Part shown: positions 32,695 through 41,324 of the stretch, in pieces
How the letters are laid out: each line of letters begins with the position of its first letter
How positions within the stretch are numbered: position 1 is the first letter of the stretch
Assembly (NCBI GenBank): GCA_029213005.1
Contig: JARGPI010000031.1
Span: forward strand, 1 to 64,000
Direction: 5' to 3'
Source of the DNA: Verrucomicrobiales bacterium
Lineage (GTDB): Bacteria; Verrucomicrobiota; Verrucomicrobiia; Verrucomicrobiales; DEV007
Length of the DNA stretch: 64,000 nucleotides
Translations under genes and position numbers: made by a program
Notes under the pieces: model-generated
Told to the model about the DNA's origin: nothing
Database searches by the model: none
What the model saw: only the letters and a program-made list of their open reading frames with translations

Positions 32695-33627
32695 ATGGCA
32701 TCGACAAAAGTTCCCAATCTCAATCGCCGTCACTTTGTTTCCGGTTCCGCCGCGACGGTTGCGGCATTGGCGGCTTCACTGGATCAGAGGTTTTCTCTGG
32801 CAGAGGAAGCGGCTGAAAAAGCAGGCGTGGGTGGCGCCGTAAACCATTCCGCCTGCAAATGGTGTTACCCGAAGGTCACGCTCGATGAGTTGTGCGAGGC
32901 TGGAAAAGAATTTGGGTTGCGTTCAGTTGAGCTGCTGGATCCCAAAGATTTCGCAACGATGAAAAAGCATGATATGCACATCGCGATGGTGGGATTTCCT
33001 TCTGCGGAGGGAACCGTCGATGGGAAAAAGGTGAAGATCGGCAGTATCGGTCACGCTTTTAACCGGGTCGAAAACCACGATACCCTCGTGGAGATTTATG
33101 AGCCTCGCCTGAAAGAAGCGGCTGAAGCGGGGTACACCAACGTGATTTGTTTTTCCGGAAACCGCCGGGGGCTCGATGATGAGACCGGTCTCGAAAATTG
33201 CGCAAAAGGCCTTCAGCGGCTTATGCCTCTCTGTGAAAAGCTGGGTGTCACCATGACGATGGAGTTGCTCAATTCGAAGGTGAACCACAAAGATTATCAG
33301 TGCGATTACTCGGACTGGGGCGTAGCGCTTTGCGAAAAAGTCGGTTCAGACAAATTCAAGCTACTCTATGATATCTACCACATGCAGATCATGGAAGGCG
33401 ACGTGATTGCCACGATTCGGAAAAACCACGAGTACTTCAGCCACTACCACACCGGTGGTGTTCCGGGTCGACACGAAATCGATGAAACGCAGGAGTTGAA
33501 CTACCCGGCGATTGTCAAAGCGATCGTGGATACCGGTTACAAAGGGTGGCTCGGTCAGGAATTTCAGCCCGCTCGCGAAGACAAACTGGCTTCGCTGAAA
33601 CAGGGTATCGAAATCTGCACGGTTTAA
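32695..33627 (+). CDS. Tat-exported hydroxypyruvate isomerase-like TIM-barrel protein
   Basis: A 310-residue protein with a Tat signal (NRRHFVSGSAATVAALAAS). The mature part is a xylose-isomerase-like TIM barrel of the hydroxypyruvate isomerase type: MTMELLNSKVNHKDYQCDYS carries the metal Glu, KLLYDIYHMQIMEGD the Asp and His, and GWLGQEFQPAREDK the final Glu. Relatives convert hydroxypyruvate to tartronate semialdehyde or epimerise sugars. Export to the periplasm is typical of the PVC versions. The substrate is unknown. It is divergent from the DUF1501 operon. Confidence 0.85.
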   Translation: MASTKVPNLNRRHFVSGSAATVAALAASLDQRFSLAEEAAEKAGVGGAVNHSACKWCYPKVTLDELCEAGKEFGLRSVELLDPKDFATMKKHDMHIAMVGFPSAEGTVDGKKVKIGSIGHAFNRVENHDTLVEIYEPRLKEAAEAGYTNVICFSGNRRGLDDETGLENCAKGLQRLMPLCEKLGVTMTMELLNSKVNHKDYQCDYSDWGVALCEKVGSDKFKLLYDIYHMQIMEGDVIATIRKNHEYFSHYHTGGVPGRHEIDETQELNYPAIVKAIVDTGYKGWLGQEFQPAREDKLASLKQGIEICTV

Positions 33628-33629
33628 GG

Positions 33630-34349
33630 TCAGCTCTTTTTCTTTCCGAAAAGTCGGCTCAGAAAGCCGGAGATCGGAACGACTAAGACGAGCCAGACCA
33701 GTTGGATATTGTCTTTTACAAATCCCAGCACCAGGTCGGGGACAGAGACATCGACGGGGATATCCCGCTCGAAGTTTTTGACCTCCATCGGGGCTGTCGC
33801 GCCCTGAAGCGTAACGATGGCGTAAAGTCTCAGTTTCAGGGTGTGTTTGCCTTTCTCGCGGGGAATCACTGACCATTCCCAGGTGGTATTTTCACCGTCC
33901 CTGATTGCCTGGCGCATCGGTCCCGCATCGCGAATGTCGAACGCGCCACCGCTGAGACTCGCTTCCATAATTGGCGAGGCGTCGATGACAGCTCTCTGAG
34001 TGGGGAACTCGTTGCCGAGATCTTCTTTCAGCTGTTCAATTGTCTTCTGAAGATTGAGCACCAGCTTCACTTCGCGGGATTTTCCGAGGGTCATGTTACC
34101 CGGGGTCTGAAAGGCGATTTTGGCGTCCTTGAATACTGAAGCTGCTGCCTGAGCTGCCTTTTCGGAAGGGTTGCCCAGAGTGCGGATCATCCCGACAGGT
34201 TCAGGGGGCGCGGGACTCTTAGAGAGCATCGGAGGCGCGGGGCTTCCTATTGCATCAAATTGAGGAGAGGTCCCCAGGGTTCCGAGGAAGAGAAACCCTG
34301 CCGTCCCCAGAATTGCGGCAATAACGAGAAAGGCTACAAATCGCTTCAT
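33630..34349 (-). CDS. Hypothetical protein anchored by two terminal membrane segments
   Basis: A 239-residue protein with an N-terminal membrane segment (FVAFLVIAAILGTAGFLFLG) and a C-terminal one (NIQLVWLVLVVPISGFLSRL) followed by a basic tail GKKKS. The roughly 170-residue middle starts with a Pro/Ser-rich linker, then an amphipathic part and beta strands (TWEWSVIPREKGKHTLKLRL). It resembles extracytoplasmic domains of transport or signalling accessory proteins, but no family is recognised. It is tail-to-tail with the isomerase gene. Confidence 0.6.
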   Translation of the reverse strand: MKRFVAFLVIAAILGTAGFLFLGTLGTSPQFDAIGSPAPPMLSKSPAPPEPVGMIRTLGNPSEKAAQAAASVFKDAKIAFQTPGNMTLGKSREVKLVLNLQKTIEQLKEDLGNEFPTQRAVIDASPIMEASLSGGAFDIRDAGPMRQAIRDGENTTWEWSVIPREKGKHTLKLRLYAIVTLQGATAPMEVKNFERDIPVDVSVPDLVLGFVKDNIQLVWLVLVVPISGFLSRLFGKKKS

Positions 34350-34502
34350 AGGGAGACGTTTGCATTACGCGGATCGAATCGCCAGAAGAATATTTGTCAC
34401 CGGACCCTTCGCTTTGTTTGCTTTGGATGAAAGTATCGCTACGCTTCGCGCGTCCCATTTCGGGGTCAGATTAATTATGAAACCTCCGGGTAACTTCAGT
34501 TG

Positions 34503-35840
34503 ATGCGTGGTGGTTTATTTCATCCCGATTTTCCATATTCCCCTAAAAAGCTTCCGTTTTTCTACGGATGGCTGATCGCGTTCGGCTCGATGATGGGGAC
34601 GCTTTTTTCGATCCCCGGCCAAACCATGGGTTTTTCGGTTTTTACCGAAATTTTGATGGGAGAGTTTCAGCTTTCACGGGTTGCCTTGAGCAGCGCTTAT
34701 TTTGTGGGAACGGTTGCCAGTGGGTTAACGCTGCCGTTTGCGGGGCGGCTTTTCGACTACTGGGGAGCGCGGCGCATGATCGTTCTCTCCGCCGTTGCGA
34801 CCGGGCTGGTCTTACTTTTTCTCAGTGAATCCGCTGATGTGGCCCGCGGGATTTCCGCGATCTTGCCGGAGAGCTGGCGGACCGGGATCGCTTTCGTCGT
34901 GATCGGTCTCGGCTTCTATCTGATTCGCCTTTCCGCTCAGGGGATTCTCACGATGACGTCGCGAAATGTTGTCGGAAAGTGGTTCGATATCCGCCGCGGG
35001 CTCGCCATGTCGTTGAGCGGTGTTTTTATATCCTTTGGTTTTTCGGTGGCTCCTAAAGTCCTCGATTTGTTGATCAATCGCTTCGAATATGACGGAGCGT
35101 GGCGGTTCCTCGCGATTCTGACGCTTTTTGTGATGGCGCCTCTCGGGTGGTTCATTTTCCGGGATAACCCGGAGGAGTGCGGTATGGAAATGGATGGACC
35201 GAATGTGACCCGTCCGACCAAAGAGAATCCGGATATGGTGATTTACCGGGAATACACCAAGAGCGAGGCGGTCCGCACCTTTTCCTTTCACGCCTTCAAT
35301 CTGTCCTTTGCCTTCTTCGCAATGTATTCGACGGCCTACACCTTCCATATCGAATCGCTCGGAGCGGAGTTTGGATTCGAAAAATCAAGAATCATCAATC
35401 TGTTCATTCCCATGGCTGCAATCTCGGTGACGACGAATCTTTTCTTCGGATGGATCAACTCGAAAACCCGTCTCAAATACATGCTTCTGATCATGAATCT
35501 CGGGGCTCTGCTCGGAACGATCGGGTTGTATAAACTCGGAACTGACTGGGGAGTCCCGGCTTATGTGATCGGCACCGGAATCACCGGCGGAGTCTTTTCC
35601 AGCCTCGCAGGAGTGGTCTGGCCCCGCTTCTACGGTCGGAAATGGCTCGGATCGATTTCCGGCATCGCGATGAGCAGTATGGTGATCGCATCGGGCGTGG
35701 GCCCCTGGTTGTTTGCCGTCTTTTTCGAATTTACGGGCAGCTATGAATTGATTTTGATCATCTGCATCGCCCTGCCCGCGACCCTGTGTGTCGGAAGTCT
35801 GTTTGCTGACAATCCGCAACGGAAAGTCCTCGAAACTTAA
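34503..35840 (+). CDS. MFS transporter
   Basis: A 445-residue membrane protein with about twelve hydrophobic segments starting at PFFYGWLIAFGSMMGTLFSI. The loop between helices 2 and 3 has the family signature in variant form (GRLFDYWGARRMIVL), and a central cytoplasmic loop follows helix 6 (RDNPEECGMEMDGPNV). It resembles oxalate/formate antiporter-like or monocarboxylate-type MFS proteins of marine bacteria. The substrate cannot be told from sequence. It stands alone between a membrane protein and a methyltransferase gene. Confidence 0.85.
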   Translation: MRGGLFHPDFPYSPKKLPFFYGWLIAFGSMMGTLFSIPGQTMGFSVFTEILMGEFQLSRVALSSAYFVGTVASGLTLPFAGRLFDYWGARRMIVLSAVATGLVLLFLSESADVARGISAILPESWRTGIAFVVIGLGFYLIRLSAQGILTMTSRNVVGKWFDIRRGLAMSLSGVFISFGFSVAPKVLDLLINRFEYDGAWRFLAILTLFVMAPLGWFIFRDNPEECGMEMDGPNVTRPTKENPDMVIYREYTKSEAVRTFSFHAFNLSFAFFAMYSTAYTFHIESLGAEFGFEKSRIINLFIPMAAISVTTNLFFGWINSKTRLKYMLLIMNLGALLGTIGLYKLGTDWGVPAYVIGTGITGGVFSSLAGVVWPRFYGRKWLGSISGIAMSSMVIASGVGPWLFAVFFEFTGSYELILIICIALPATLCVGSLFADNPQRKVLET

Positions 35841-35852
35841 GCAGCCAAGGGG

Positions 35853-36659
35853 CTATTTTTTGACGGCGAAAGTCGCTGCATAAATCGGAAGCCAGCGGTT
35901 TAGAATCGATGACTCATCATCCCAGCTGTCTTCATAGAAGCCGTGGATCGCAAATCCCGCATCGCACTGGCCGCCGATTTGTTCCTGCAGGCTGTGACTG
36001 AATTCGAGACTGACCTGTGCCTCCAGATGATCGGAGAGGACTTCCTCGTTCAGGGAATCGAGATCGGAGTAGGGAAGGGGGTAGCGCACTTTGATTTCTC
36101 CGGTTTCCTCAGCTTCGTAGTGATCGAAAAGGAAAAAAGCGGGGTTCATAAAGCCGCACAACAATCGACCGCCGGGACGGAGCACCCGATGGCACTCTTT
36201 CCAGACGGGTAAAATTTCGGCGGAAAAGACATTGGAAACCGGATTGAAAACGAGATCAAATGATTCGTCATCCAGATCGGAGAGATCAATCATATCGCCC
36301 TGAATAGTCGAAACGGACAGACCGTGGGCCGCGCAGGTTTCCTCGTCCTTTTGGAGTTGGATATCGGAGTTGTCGAACGATGTCACGGTGGCACCGGCTG
36401 ATGCAAATATCGGGACCTGCTGTCCTCCGCCGCAGGCCAGGGCGAGTAGATCGATTCCGGAGAGATCCGGATGCGATGGAAACCAGTCAGCAGGAACCGG
36501 TTTGTTGGGCGTTAAAATCACTTCCCATTTCCCTTTGGCCGCGCGATTGATGATGTCTTTCGAGAACGGCGTGCTCCAGCGACAACCCTCCATAGATTGG
36601 AGGTTCCAGGCGTTGCGGTTGAAGGCGGCGATATCCATTGCGGGAGATTCCATTCCCAA
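35853..36659 (-). CDS. SAM-dependent methyltransferase (class I)
   Basis: A 268-residue protein. The class I fold is visible: motif I LSGIDLLALACGGGQQVPIF (AdoMet-binding Gly-rich loop), the acidic end of strand 2 in VTSFDNSDIQL, motif II with FDLVFNPVSNVFSAE and the RVLRPGGRLLCGFMNP strand. The N-terminus (DIAAFNRNAWNLQSMEGCRW) is typical of small-molecule methyltransferases. The substrate is unknown. It is convergent with the MFS gene, 12 bp between stops. Confidence 0.85.
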   Translation of the reverse strand: MGMESPAMDIAAFNRNAWNLQSMEGCRWSTPFSKDIINRAAKGKWEVILTPNKPVPADWFPSHPDLSGIDLLALACGGGQQVPIFASAGATVTSFDNSDIQLQKDEETCAAHGLSVSTIQGDMIDLSDLDDESFDLVFNPVSNVFSAEILPVWKECHRVLRPGGRLLCGFMNPAFFLFDHYEAEETGEIKVRYPLPYSDLDSLNEEVLSDHLEAQVSLEFSHSLQEQIGGQCDAGFAIHGFYEDSWDDESSILNRWLPIYAATFAVKK

Positions 36660-36768
36660 GGGATTTAGTCAAGATTCAAGTGCCGCTGAAATGCCGGTCA
36701 TCATTCAATAAGTGAAAACCGGATTATGAAAAATATGGAAATTACGAATTTCTAGGTGATCTTATCGA

Positions 36769-37383
36769 GTGAGTATTCCCTATCCCAAACCTGAGCCAGT
36801 CCCCAGATTAGTCATCTGTGGAGAGGGGGAGCCGATTGATTATCGGCTCCGCAATTTTGAAACCACGGTTGGTCGTTATGATCTGAATGACATCCGCATT
36901 CAGGACCGAAGTGTCTCCTCCTGTCATCTGAAGATCTGTGAAACGGAAGACGGCCGACACCGGATCGAGGATCTTGAGTCCCGGAACGGCACCACCGTTA
37001 ACGGCAACACGATCGGAACCTGTCTGCTGGAAGACGGCGATTTTATAGTTCTGGGGCGCTCGGTATCGATTCATTATCTGGTATTTTCCGCCGCCGAACA
37101 CGAGGGCGAGATCCCGGCTCCGCTGCTCGTCGAATTCAAATCGATTCACGACCGGATTCTTGCATTGCGCGAGCAGCGAATGGCTTTGAAGCGCCGAATC
37201 CGGCTCAAAACGGCGGAATACGAGGATCTTCTCGATTCCATTATCGAACTGAAGCAAAATCCGGAACTGGCTTTCCGGCAGATTTACGGAGAGGGAGAGG
37301 TTCATTTTCCGGTGAATTTTTCCGACCGGATAACCGCTCCAACCGACTTTTTGAAAGAGACCGGGCTTGCCCTTCCGTCCTGA
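36769..37383 (+). CDS. FHA-domain protein
   Basis: A GTG start gives a 204-residue protein. Residues about 15-105 form an FHA domain: TTVGRYDLNDIRIQDRSVSS (conserved G-R and S), CHLKI, and RIEDLESRNGTTVNGNTIG. FHA domains bind phosphothreonine. The C-terminal 90 residues are mainly charged helices (REQRMALKRRIRLKTAEYED). No Ser/Thr kinase is close. It probably reads phosphorylation from a kinase encoded elsewhere. Confidence 0.85.
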   Translation: MSIPYPKPEPVPRLVICGEGEPIDYRLRNFETTVGRYDLNDIRIQDRSVSSCHLKICETEDGRHRIEDLESRNGTTVNGNTIGTCLLEDGDFIVLGRSVSIHYLVFSAAEHEGEIPAPLLVEFKSIHDRILALREQRMALKRRIRLKTAEYEDLLDSIIELKQNPELAFRQIYGEGEVHFPVNFSDRITAPTDFLKETGLALPS

Positions 37384-37425
37384 TTTCCGCTTTACATTCT
37401 CCCGGTTACCGTAAACTGGGAAATC

Positions 37426-37827
37426 ATGGCAAAAGGACTTCAAAAACATCAGGAAAGGATGGCGATTCTGTCGTCCTTCGGGAAAGATCTCGCCCGCCGC
37501 GCCAAATCAAAGTGCGAGATTTGTGAAGCTTCCGGGGTGAAATTGCTGCCTTACGAGGTCGAGCCGGTTCCAGCTGAGCCCGAGTTTGATAACTGCCTTA
37601 TGGTTTGTGAGAACTGCTACGAGCAGATCACGGAACCGAAACGTTTCAAAGCAGGGGAGCACTGGCGTTGTCTCGCGGAGACGGTCTGGAGTGAGAATCC
37701 GGCGGTCCAGGTTGTGGCGGTCCGGTTGCTGAAACGCCAGGAAAAGGATCAGGATTGGGCCCGCGAGACGCTCGACGGGCTTTTTCTCGATGAAGAGGTC
37801 GAGGAATGGGTAACAAAAGCGGTGTGA
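37426..37827 (+). CDS. PhnA-like zinc-ribbon protein
   Basis: A 133-residue protein matching the PhnA family (named after the phosphonate locus, but not a C-P lyase part). A four-Cys zinc ribbon is seen as CEICEASGVKLLPYEVEPV followed by CLMVCENCYEQI, and the C-terminal half has the family pattern HWRCLAETVWSENPAVQVVA and VRLLKRQ. The family is thought to bind nucleic acid or metal; its function is not settled. It follows the FHA gene by 42 bp in the same direction and precedes the cytochrome gene by 30 bp. Confidence 0.8.
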   Translation: MAKGLQKHQERMAILSSFGKDLARRAKSKCEICEASGVKLLPYEVEPVPAEPEFDNCLMVCENCYEQITEPKRFKAGEHWRCLAETVWSENPAVQVVAVRLLKRQEKDQDWARETLDGLFLDEEVEEWVTKAV

Positions 37828-37857
37828 TCCGTTATACCTCTAAAATCAGACCGACTC

Positions 37858-38463
37858 ATGATCCGCCTTTTTTCTATTTTTATTCTGCCGCTTCTTCCAG
37901 TTGCGGCAATCGCTGTCGATTACAAAAACGATGTGCTTCCCATCATGAAAAAGCATTGTTTTGAGTGTCATTCCGGCGGGAATGCGAAGGGCAGTCTCGA
38001 TCTCGAAAATCTTAGCGAGATGCGGGACTATCAGGTCGGTAAATTTAACATCATTCGCCCCGGAAACCCGGAAGAAAGCAGCTTCCTCGAAAAAATGCAC
38101 CTTCCCACCAGCGACCGGGATTTTATGCCCCGCAAGGGAACCAAACTCCCGGATGACGATCTCGATACCATCGCCAAATGGATCAAAGAAGGCGCCGTGA
38201 TCGATGCTGAAAATCCCGTCGACTCCGAGACCGAGTGGGTCAAAAAGAGCGGAGGAGCTTCCGGAGGTAGCGGGATGGCATCCCAAAATCGCGAATTTTT
38301 GAAATGGACCAGCAGTGACGGCAAAGAGATCGAGGCCCGGTTTCTGGGCTTGTCAGGAGAAGCGGCAAAACTTCTCATGAAAAACGGAAAATCCTACACG
38401 GTTCCCTTTTCCCGCCTCCACCCTGACAGTGTTGCGACCGCTAAAAAGATGGCGGGACAGTAG
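37858..38463 (+). CDS. Planctomycete-type cytochrome c with SHD1-like domain
   Basis: A 201-residue exported protein with a signal peptide (FSIFILPLLPVAAIA). A PSCyt1 domain spans about 20-125: DVLPIMKKHCFECHSGGNAK holds the CxxCH heme site, and DFMPRKGTKLPDDDLDTIAK is the usual distal segment. A Gly/Ser linker leads to a C-terminal SHD1-like domain (FLKWTSSDGKEIEARFLGLS, then VPFSRLHPDSVATAKKMA), a short peptide-binding module frequent in PVC exported proteins. It probably acts as a periplasmic electron carrier or anchoring protein. Confidence 0.85.
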   Translation: MIRLFSIFILPLLPVAAIAVDYKNDVLPIMKKHCFECHSGGNAKGSLDLENLSEMRDYQVGKFNIIRPGNPEESSFLEKMHLPTSDRDFMPRKGTKLPDDDLDTIAKWIKEGAVIDAENPVDSETEWVKKSGGASGGSGMASQNREFLKWTSSDGKEIEARFLGLSGEAAKLLMKNGKSYTVPFSRLHPDSVATAKKMAGQ

Positions 38464-38492
38464 TTCCGGGGAAATCCGGAATGTTCTTGTTT
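38464..38492 (+). terminator. Rho-independent terminator after the cytochrome gene
   Basis: TTCCGG and CCGGAA form a perfect 6-bp stem with a 6-nt loop directly after the stop codon, followed by TGTTCTTGTTT. Confidence 0.55.
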
Positions 38493-38643
38493 GATAAGCC
38501 TTCTTTAGGGGCTTTTGTCAGGTTTCGTGATTGTCACCGTTAAGTGTCTGAAAATTGGCACAAATCACGCTACCCCTCTGATTAGCGATCGAAGCCATTT
38601 TGATCGGTTCCCCTGACATAAAACCCGATAGAATACTGTTGAA

Positions 38644-39042
38644 ATGAATGTGGAAGTTTTTTCGTTCTGCGAATACGCGGCAAACAATAACGGCTCGCTT
38701 ACCCTCCAGGGGACCTTTGATCACCAGGTGGTGACCGAGTTTCCCGCTGTCATCCCCGATTTTTATATGGTGGTTAGAGTCAGGCTGCCACGGGAGAATC
38801 CCACCAGTGATTGCCAGCTTCTATTTATCGATCCGGACGGGAAACTCGCATTCAAGCCTACCGAGTTGAAACTCCAGGGGCCGGTGACCAATACCATTCT
38901 GCGGAACCGGAATGTAAAAGTGGGAAAAATCGGGACCTATCACGTCGTTTTACGGGCCAACGAAAAGGTGGTTGCCTCTATTCCTCTGTTTATTCAGAAA
39001 TCAACGAGCCGCAATGTATCACCGGCCGGTTGTCTCAATTGA
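38644..39042 (+). CDS. DUF6941-type conserved protein
   Basis: A 132-residue beta-rich cytosolic protein. MNVEVFSFCEYAANNNGSLT and a DFYMVVRVRLPRENPTSDCQ strand, ending with KVGKIGTYHVVLRANEKVVA and SIPLFIQ, fit the small DUF6941 family found across verrucomicrobia, planctomycetes and others. These are thought to be Ig-like folds; the function is unknown. It stands alone, 180 bp after the cytochrome gene. Confidence 0.7.
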   Translation: MNVEVFSFCEYAANNNGSLTLQGTFDHQVVTEFPAVIPDFYMVVRVRLPRENPTSDCQLLFIDPDGKLAFKPTELKLQGPVTNTILRNRNVKVGKIGTYHVVLRANEKVVASIPLFIQKSTSRNVSPAGCLN

Positions 39043-39215
39043 CCGGTGATTGACCCGGTTTGGTGAATTTCTACAAAAATACGCCACGATTTAGTCAGTT
39101 AATTTCGTCATTCCCGTCTGAATCGTCACGTTGGTTCTTGCGGTGACAAACTGTCCGGTGTTAAAACGATCGGATCAAGTTTCCGCAGCACGTTCATTCA
39201 CGGCTTTTTTACCGC

Positions 39216-39256
39216 GACCTAACAGGGTACAGTCTGCGACCGTACAGGGTACAATC
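39216..39256. repeat. Phased GTAC palindrome cluster, locus 3
   Basis: A diverged unit (CTAACAGGGTACA, 39219-39231) and a nearly perfect one (CGTACAGGGTACA, 39241-39253), start to start 22 bp, with GTC/TGC/GAC between as in locus 2. It lies 50 bp before the PurL-like gene start. The rest of 39043-39215 has no recognisable gene. Confidence 0.85.
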
Positions 39257-39305
39257 GCAGGGGGAGTGCTGCGTATACCTGTGTCACCACACCAGCTAAA
39301 TCGTA

Positions 39306-41144
39306 ATGGAAGCCTTGTTAGAGCGAATCACCGAATCTTCGGCTGACTTTTACCGGAGAGTTGATCTTTCCGGTCTGTGCGACGGGGAATTGGCGGAACT
39401 CTGTCAAATTCTCCAGCTCTCACTATCGTATACCGATTTAGCGAAAATACGTGAAATCTATGCGGAGTGGGGTCGTAATCCCACTGATCTGGAACTGAGT
39501 CTCATTGACCGCTTCTGGAGCCGAAACCACTTCCTCGATGGAACGATCGAGCACGAAGTTGATGGCGAGGCCGAGACGATTGATTCGCTTTTCCATACCT
39601 ATTTGTTCGAAGTATCGCAACGGATTGTCGACAGTAAGCCGACGGATGTTTTTTTGACTGATCAGGGTGAGTCTCGATATATCAAACTGGATGAACAATT
39701 GGCTGTTTCGCTGAGATCAGGAAGTCCGGGTGATGAAGGAACCCCGATCGCAACGATGCGGGCTTGTTGTATTGATCGCCGGAATGGTGTTCCTTCAAAT
39801 TTTGAGAAGGGAATAGAACCGGGATTGCCTAACATCGAGAGGATTTATTTCGGTAAAGCCTATCGCGATACACCTCAGACATTCCAGGGTAATGTGACAG
39901 TGATTCCTCAGGATGAAATCAAACTGCGGAATAGTGGAGCCGGGCTCCTCGACGAACTATATGAAGTGGCCGAAACCTATCGCTGTGAAGTCGTCGAGTC
40001 GGAAGACCATATTCTGAAGCTAATTCATCAGGGCGAAACGATTTTTGAACTCGATCGATCGAAAATGGTTCGCGATACAAAGCGGATTCGTCAGTCAGTT
40101 TGGAAGCGCAAAACCCGGGGGGACACTCAGGTCTTCAAACTTGATGACCCGCTCGGTGATGTGTTGAAAAGTATACTTTCGGACAGAGCGGTCGCGTCGA
40201 GATCATCCTATACTGAAGCCGCAAAAGAAGGGCTCTCCGGCACCGTGGCTCCGGTATTGAACAGCGATTCGTCAGTCGCCGTGGCACTTTCGCTACTTCC
40301 GGAGTGGGGGAAGACCGATCCCTACGCGATGGGGACGGCCAGTGTGGACCGGTGTGTTCGCCAGTTGATCGTCTCCGGTGCCAATCCGGACCGGATCGCG
40401 CTGCTACAAAATTTCAAAGCTGGATCGATAGAGGAACCTGAGCAATTGGGGGCGCTCGTTGAGTCAGTGAAAGGTATCGCCAAAGCCTCCGAGGTTTTCC
40501 GGGCGCCTTTTGTCACTCTGTCCGATTCGCTTTCGATCGTGGACGGCTCGATACCTTTGACTGCATTGATCAGCGGTGTTGGCATCGTCGAGAAAGACGC
40601 TCACGTTGTACCGAACTCGTTACAAAACTCCAAATCGATCCTCGCGATGATTGGGAGCACCGAGAACCCGCTGGGCGGAAGTGTTCTTGCCCGGAAGGTT
40701 GGGTTGACCGATGCCTGTGTCCCCGAAACCAATTTGAGAAAAAATCTGCGTCTCTACCGCACACTATACGACGGGATTAAATGCGGTTGGATCCAGTCAG
40801 CCTACAGCGTCGAAGAAGGTGGGATTGCTGTAGCTCTCGCTAAAATGGGATTCAGTAGAGAATGCGGGCTCGATATCAACCTGAATGAACTGCCTATCGG
40901 CGGGAAGCTCAGTAAAACGTCGATGCTGTTCAGCGAGTCTCCGGGGCGTGTGCTAATAGAGATCAGCGCCAAAGATGCTCACATGGTTGAGGCGCTTTTT
41001 GCCGGCCACTCCTTCGGACGAATTGGCTGTGCCACACCGGAGCACCGGAATTTGGCGATCGAGTGGGAGGGGCAAACACTCATCGACAAATCGCTGGTCT
41101 CGCTTCAGAAGGTCTGGGAATCCAGCTTATCGATCAACTCCTGA
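39306..41144 (+). CDS. AIR synthase-related, degenerate PurL paralogue
   Basis: A 612-residue protein that aligns by motif to the synthetase part of PurL (FGAM synthase). The linker is recognisable (IREIYAEWGRNPTDLELSLI) but the active-site block WSDHCRH seen in PurL reads WSRNHFLD, and the NHP substrate motif is absent. The N-terminal AIRS half is shortened to about 120 residues. The second half keeps PurL features: GLLDELYEVAETYRCEVVE, SVDRCVRQLIVSGANPDRIA, APFVTLSDSLSIVDGSIP, GSTENPLGGSVL and a SAYSVEEGGIAVALAKMGF strand. No glutaminase domain is present. It is tail-to-tail with the full-length purL gene. It may be a regulatory or structural subunit; catalysis alone is unlikely. Confidence 0.8.
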   Translation: MEALLERITESSADFYRRVDLSGLCDGELAELCQILQLSLSYTDLAKIREIYAEWGRNPTDLELSLIDRFWSRNHFLDGTIEHEVDGEAETIDSLFHTYLFEVSQRIVDSKPTDVFLTDQGESRYIKLDEQLAVSLRSGSPGDEGTPIATMRACCIDRRNGVPSNFEKGIEPGLPNIERIYFGKAYRDTPQTFQGNVTVIPQDEIKLRNSGAGLLDELYEVAETYRCEVVESEDHILKLIHQGETIFELDRSKMVRDTKRIRQSVWKRKTRGDTQVFKLDDPLGDVLKSILSDRAVASRSSYTEAAKEGLSGTVAPVLNSDSSVAVALSLLPEWGKTDPYAMGTASVDRCVRQLIVSGANPDRIALLQNFKAGSIEEPEQLGALVESVKGIAKASEVFRAPFVTLSDSLSIVDGSIPLTALISGVGIVEKDAHVVPNSLQNSKSILAMIGSTENPLGGSVLARKVGLTDACVPETNLRKNLRLYRTLYDGIKCGWIQSAYSVEEGGIAVALAKMGFSRECGLDINLNELPIGGKLSKTSMLFSESPGRVLIEISAKDAHMVEALFAGHSFGRIGCATPEHRNLAIEWEGQTLIDKSLVSLQKVWESSLSINS

Positions 41145-41286
41145 GGCGAAGATCGCATTTGTTGGCATTCTTTCTGCTTTTAACAAAGTATGAACGGGAG
41201 CGTCTCCGGAGGTCAAAAGTTTACGGAGGTATTCCGCTACCCGGGCGTTTTTAATTCATTTCTTCGGTACTCATGACACGATAAAG

Positions 41287-41316
41287 GCGCCGTCCTCCAG
41301 TAGGGCGGCGTTTTTT
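41287..41316 (+). terminator. Rho-independent terminator between the two PurL genes
   Basis: CGCCGTCC and GGGCGGCG form an 8-bp stem (one T-G pair) with a 7-nt loop, followed by TTTTTT. It ends transcription of the PurL-like gene just before the convergent purL stop. Confidence 0.8.
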
Positions 41317-41324
41317 CGGCTTAA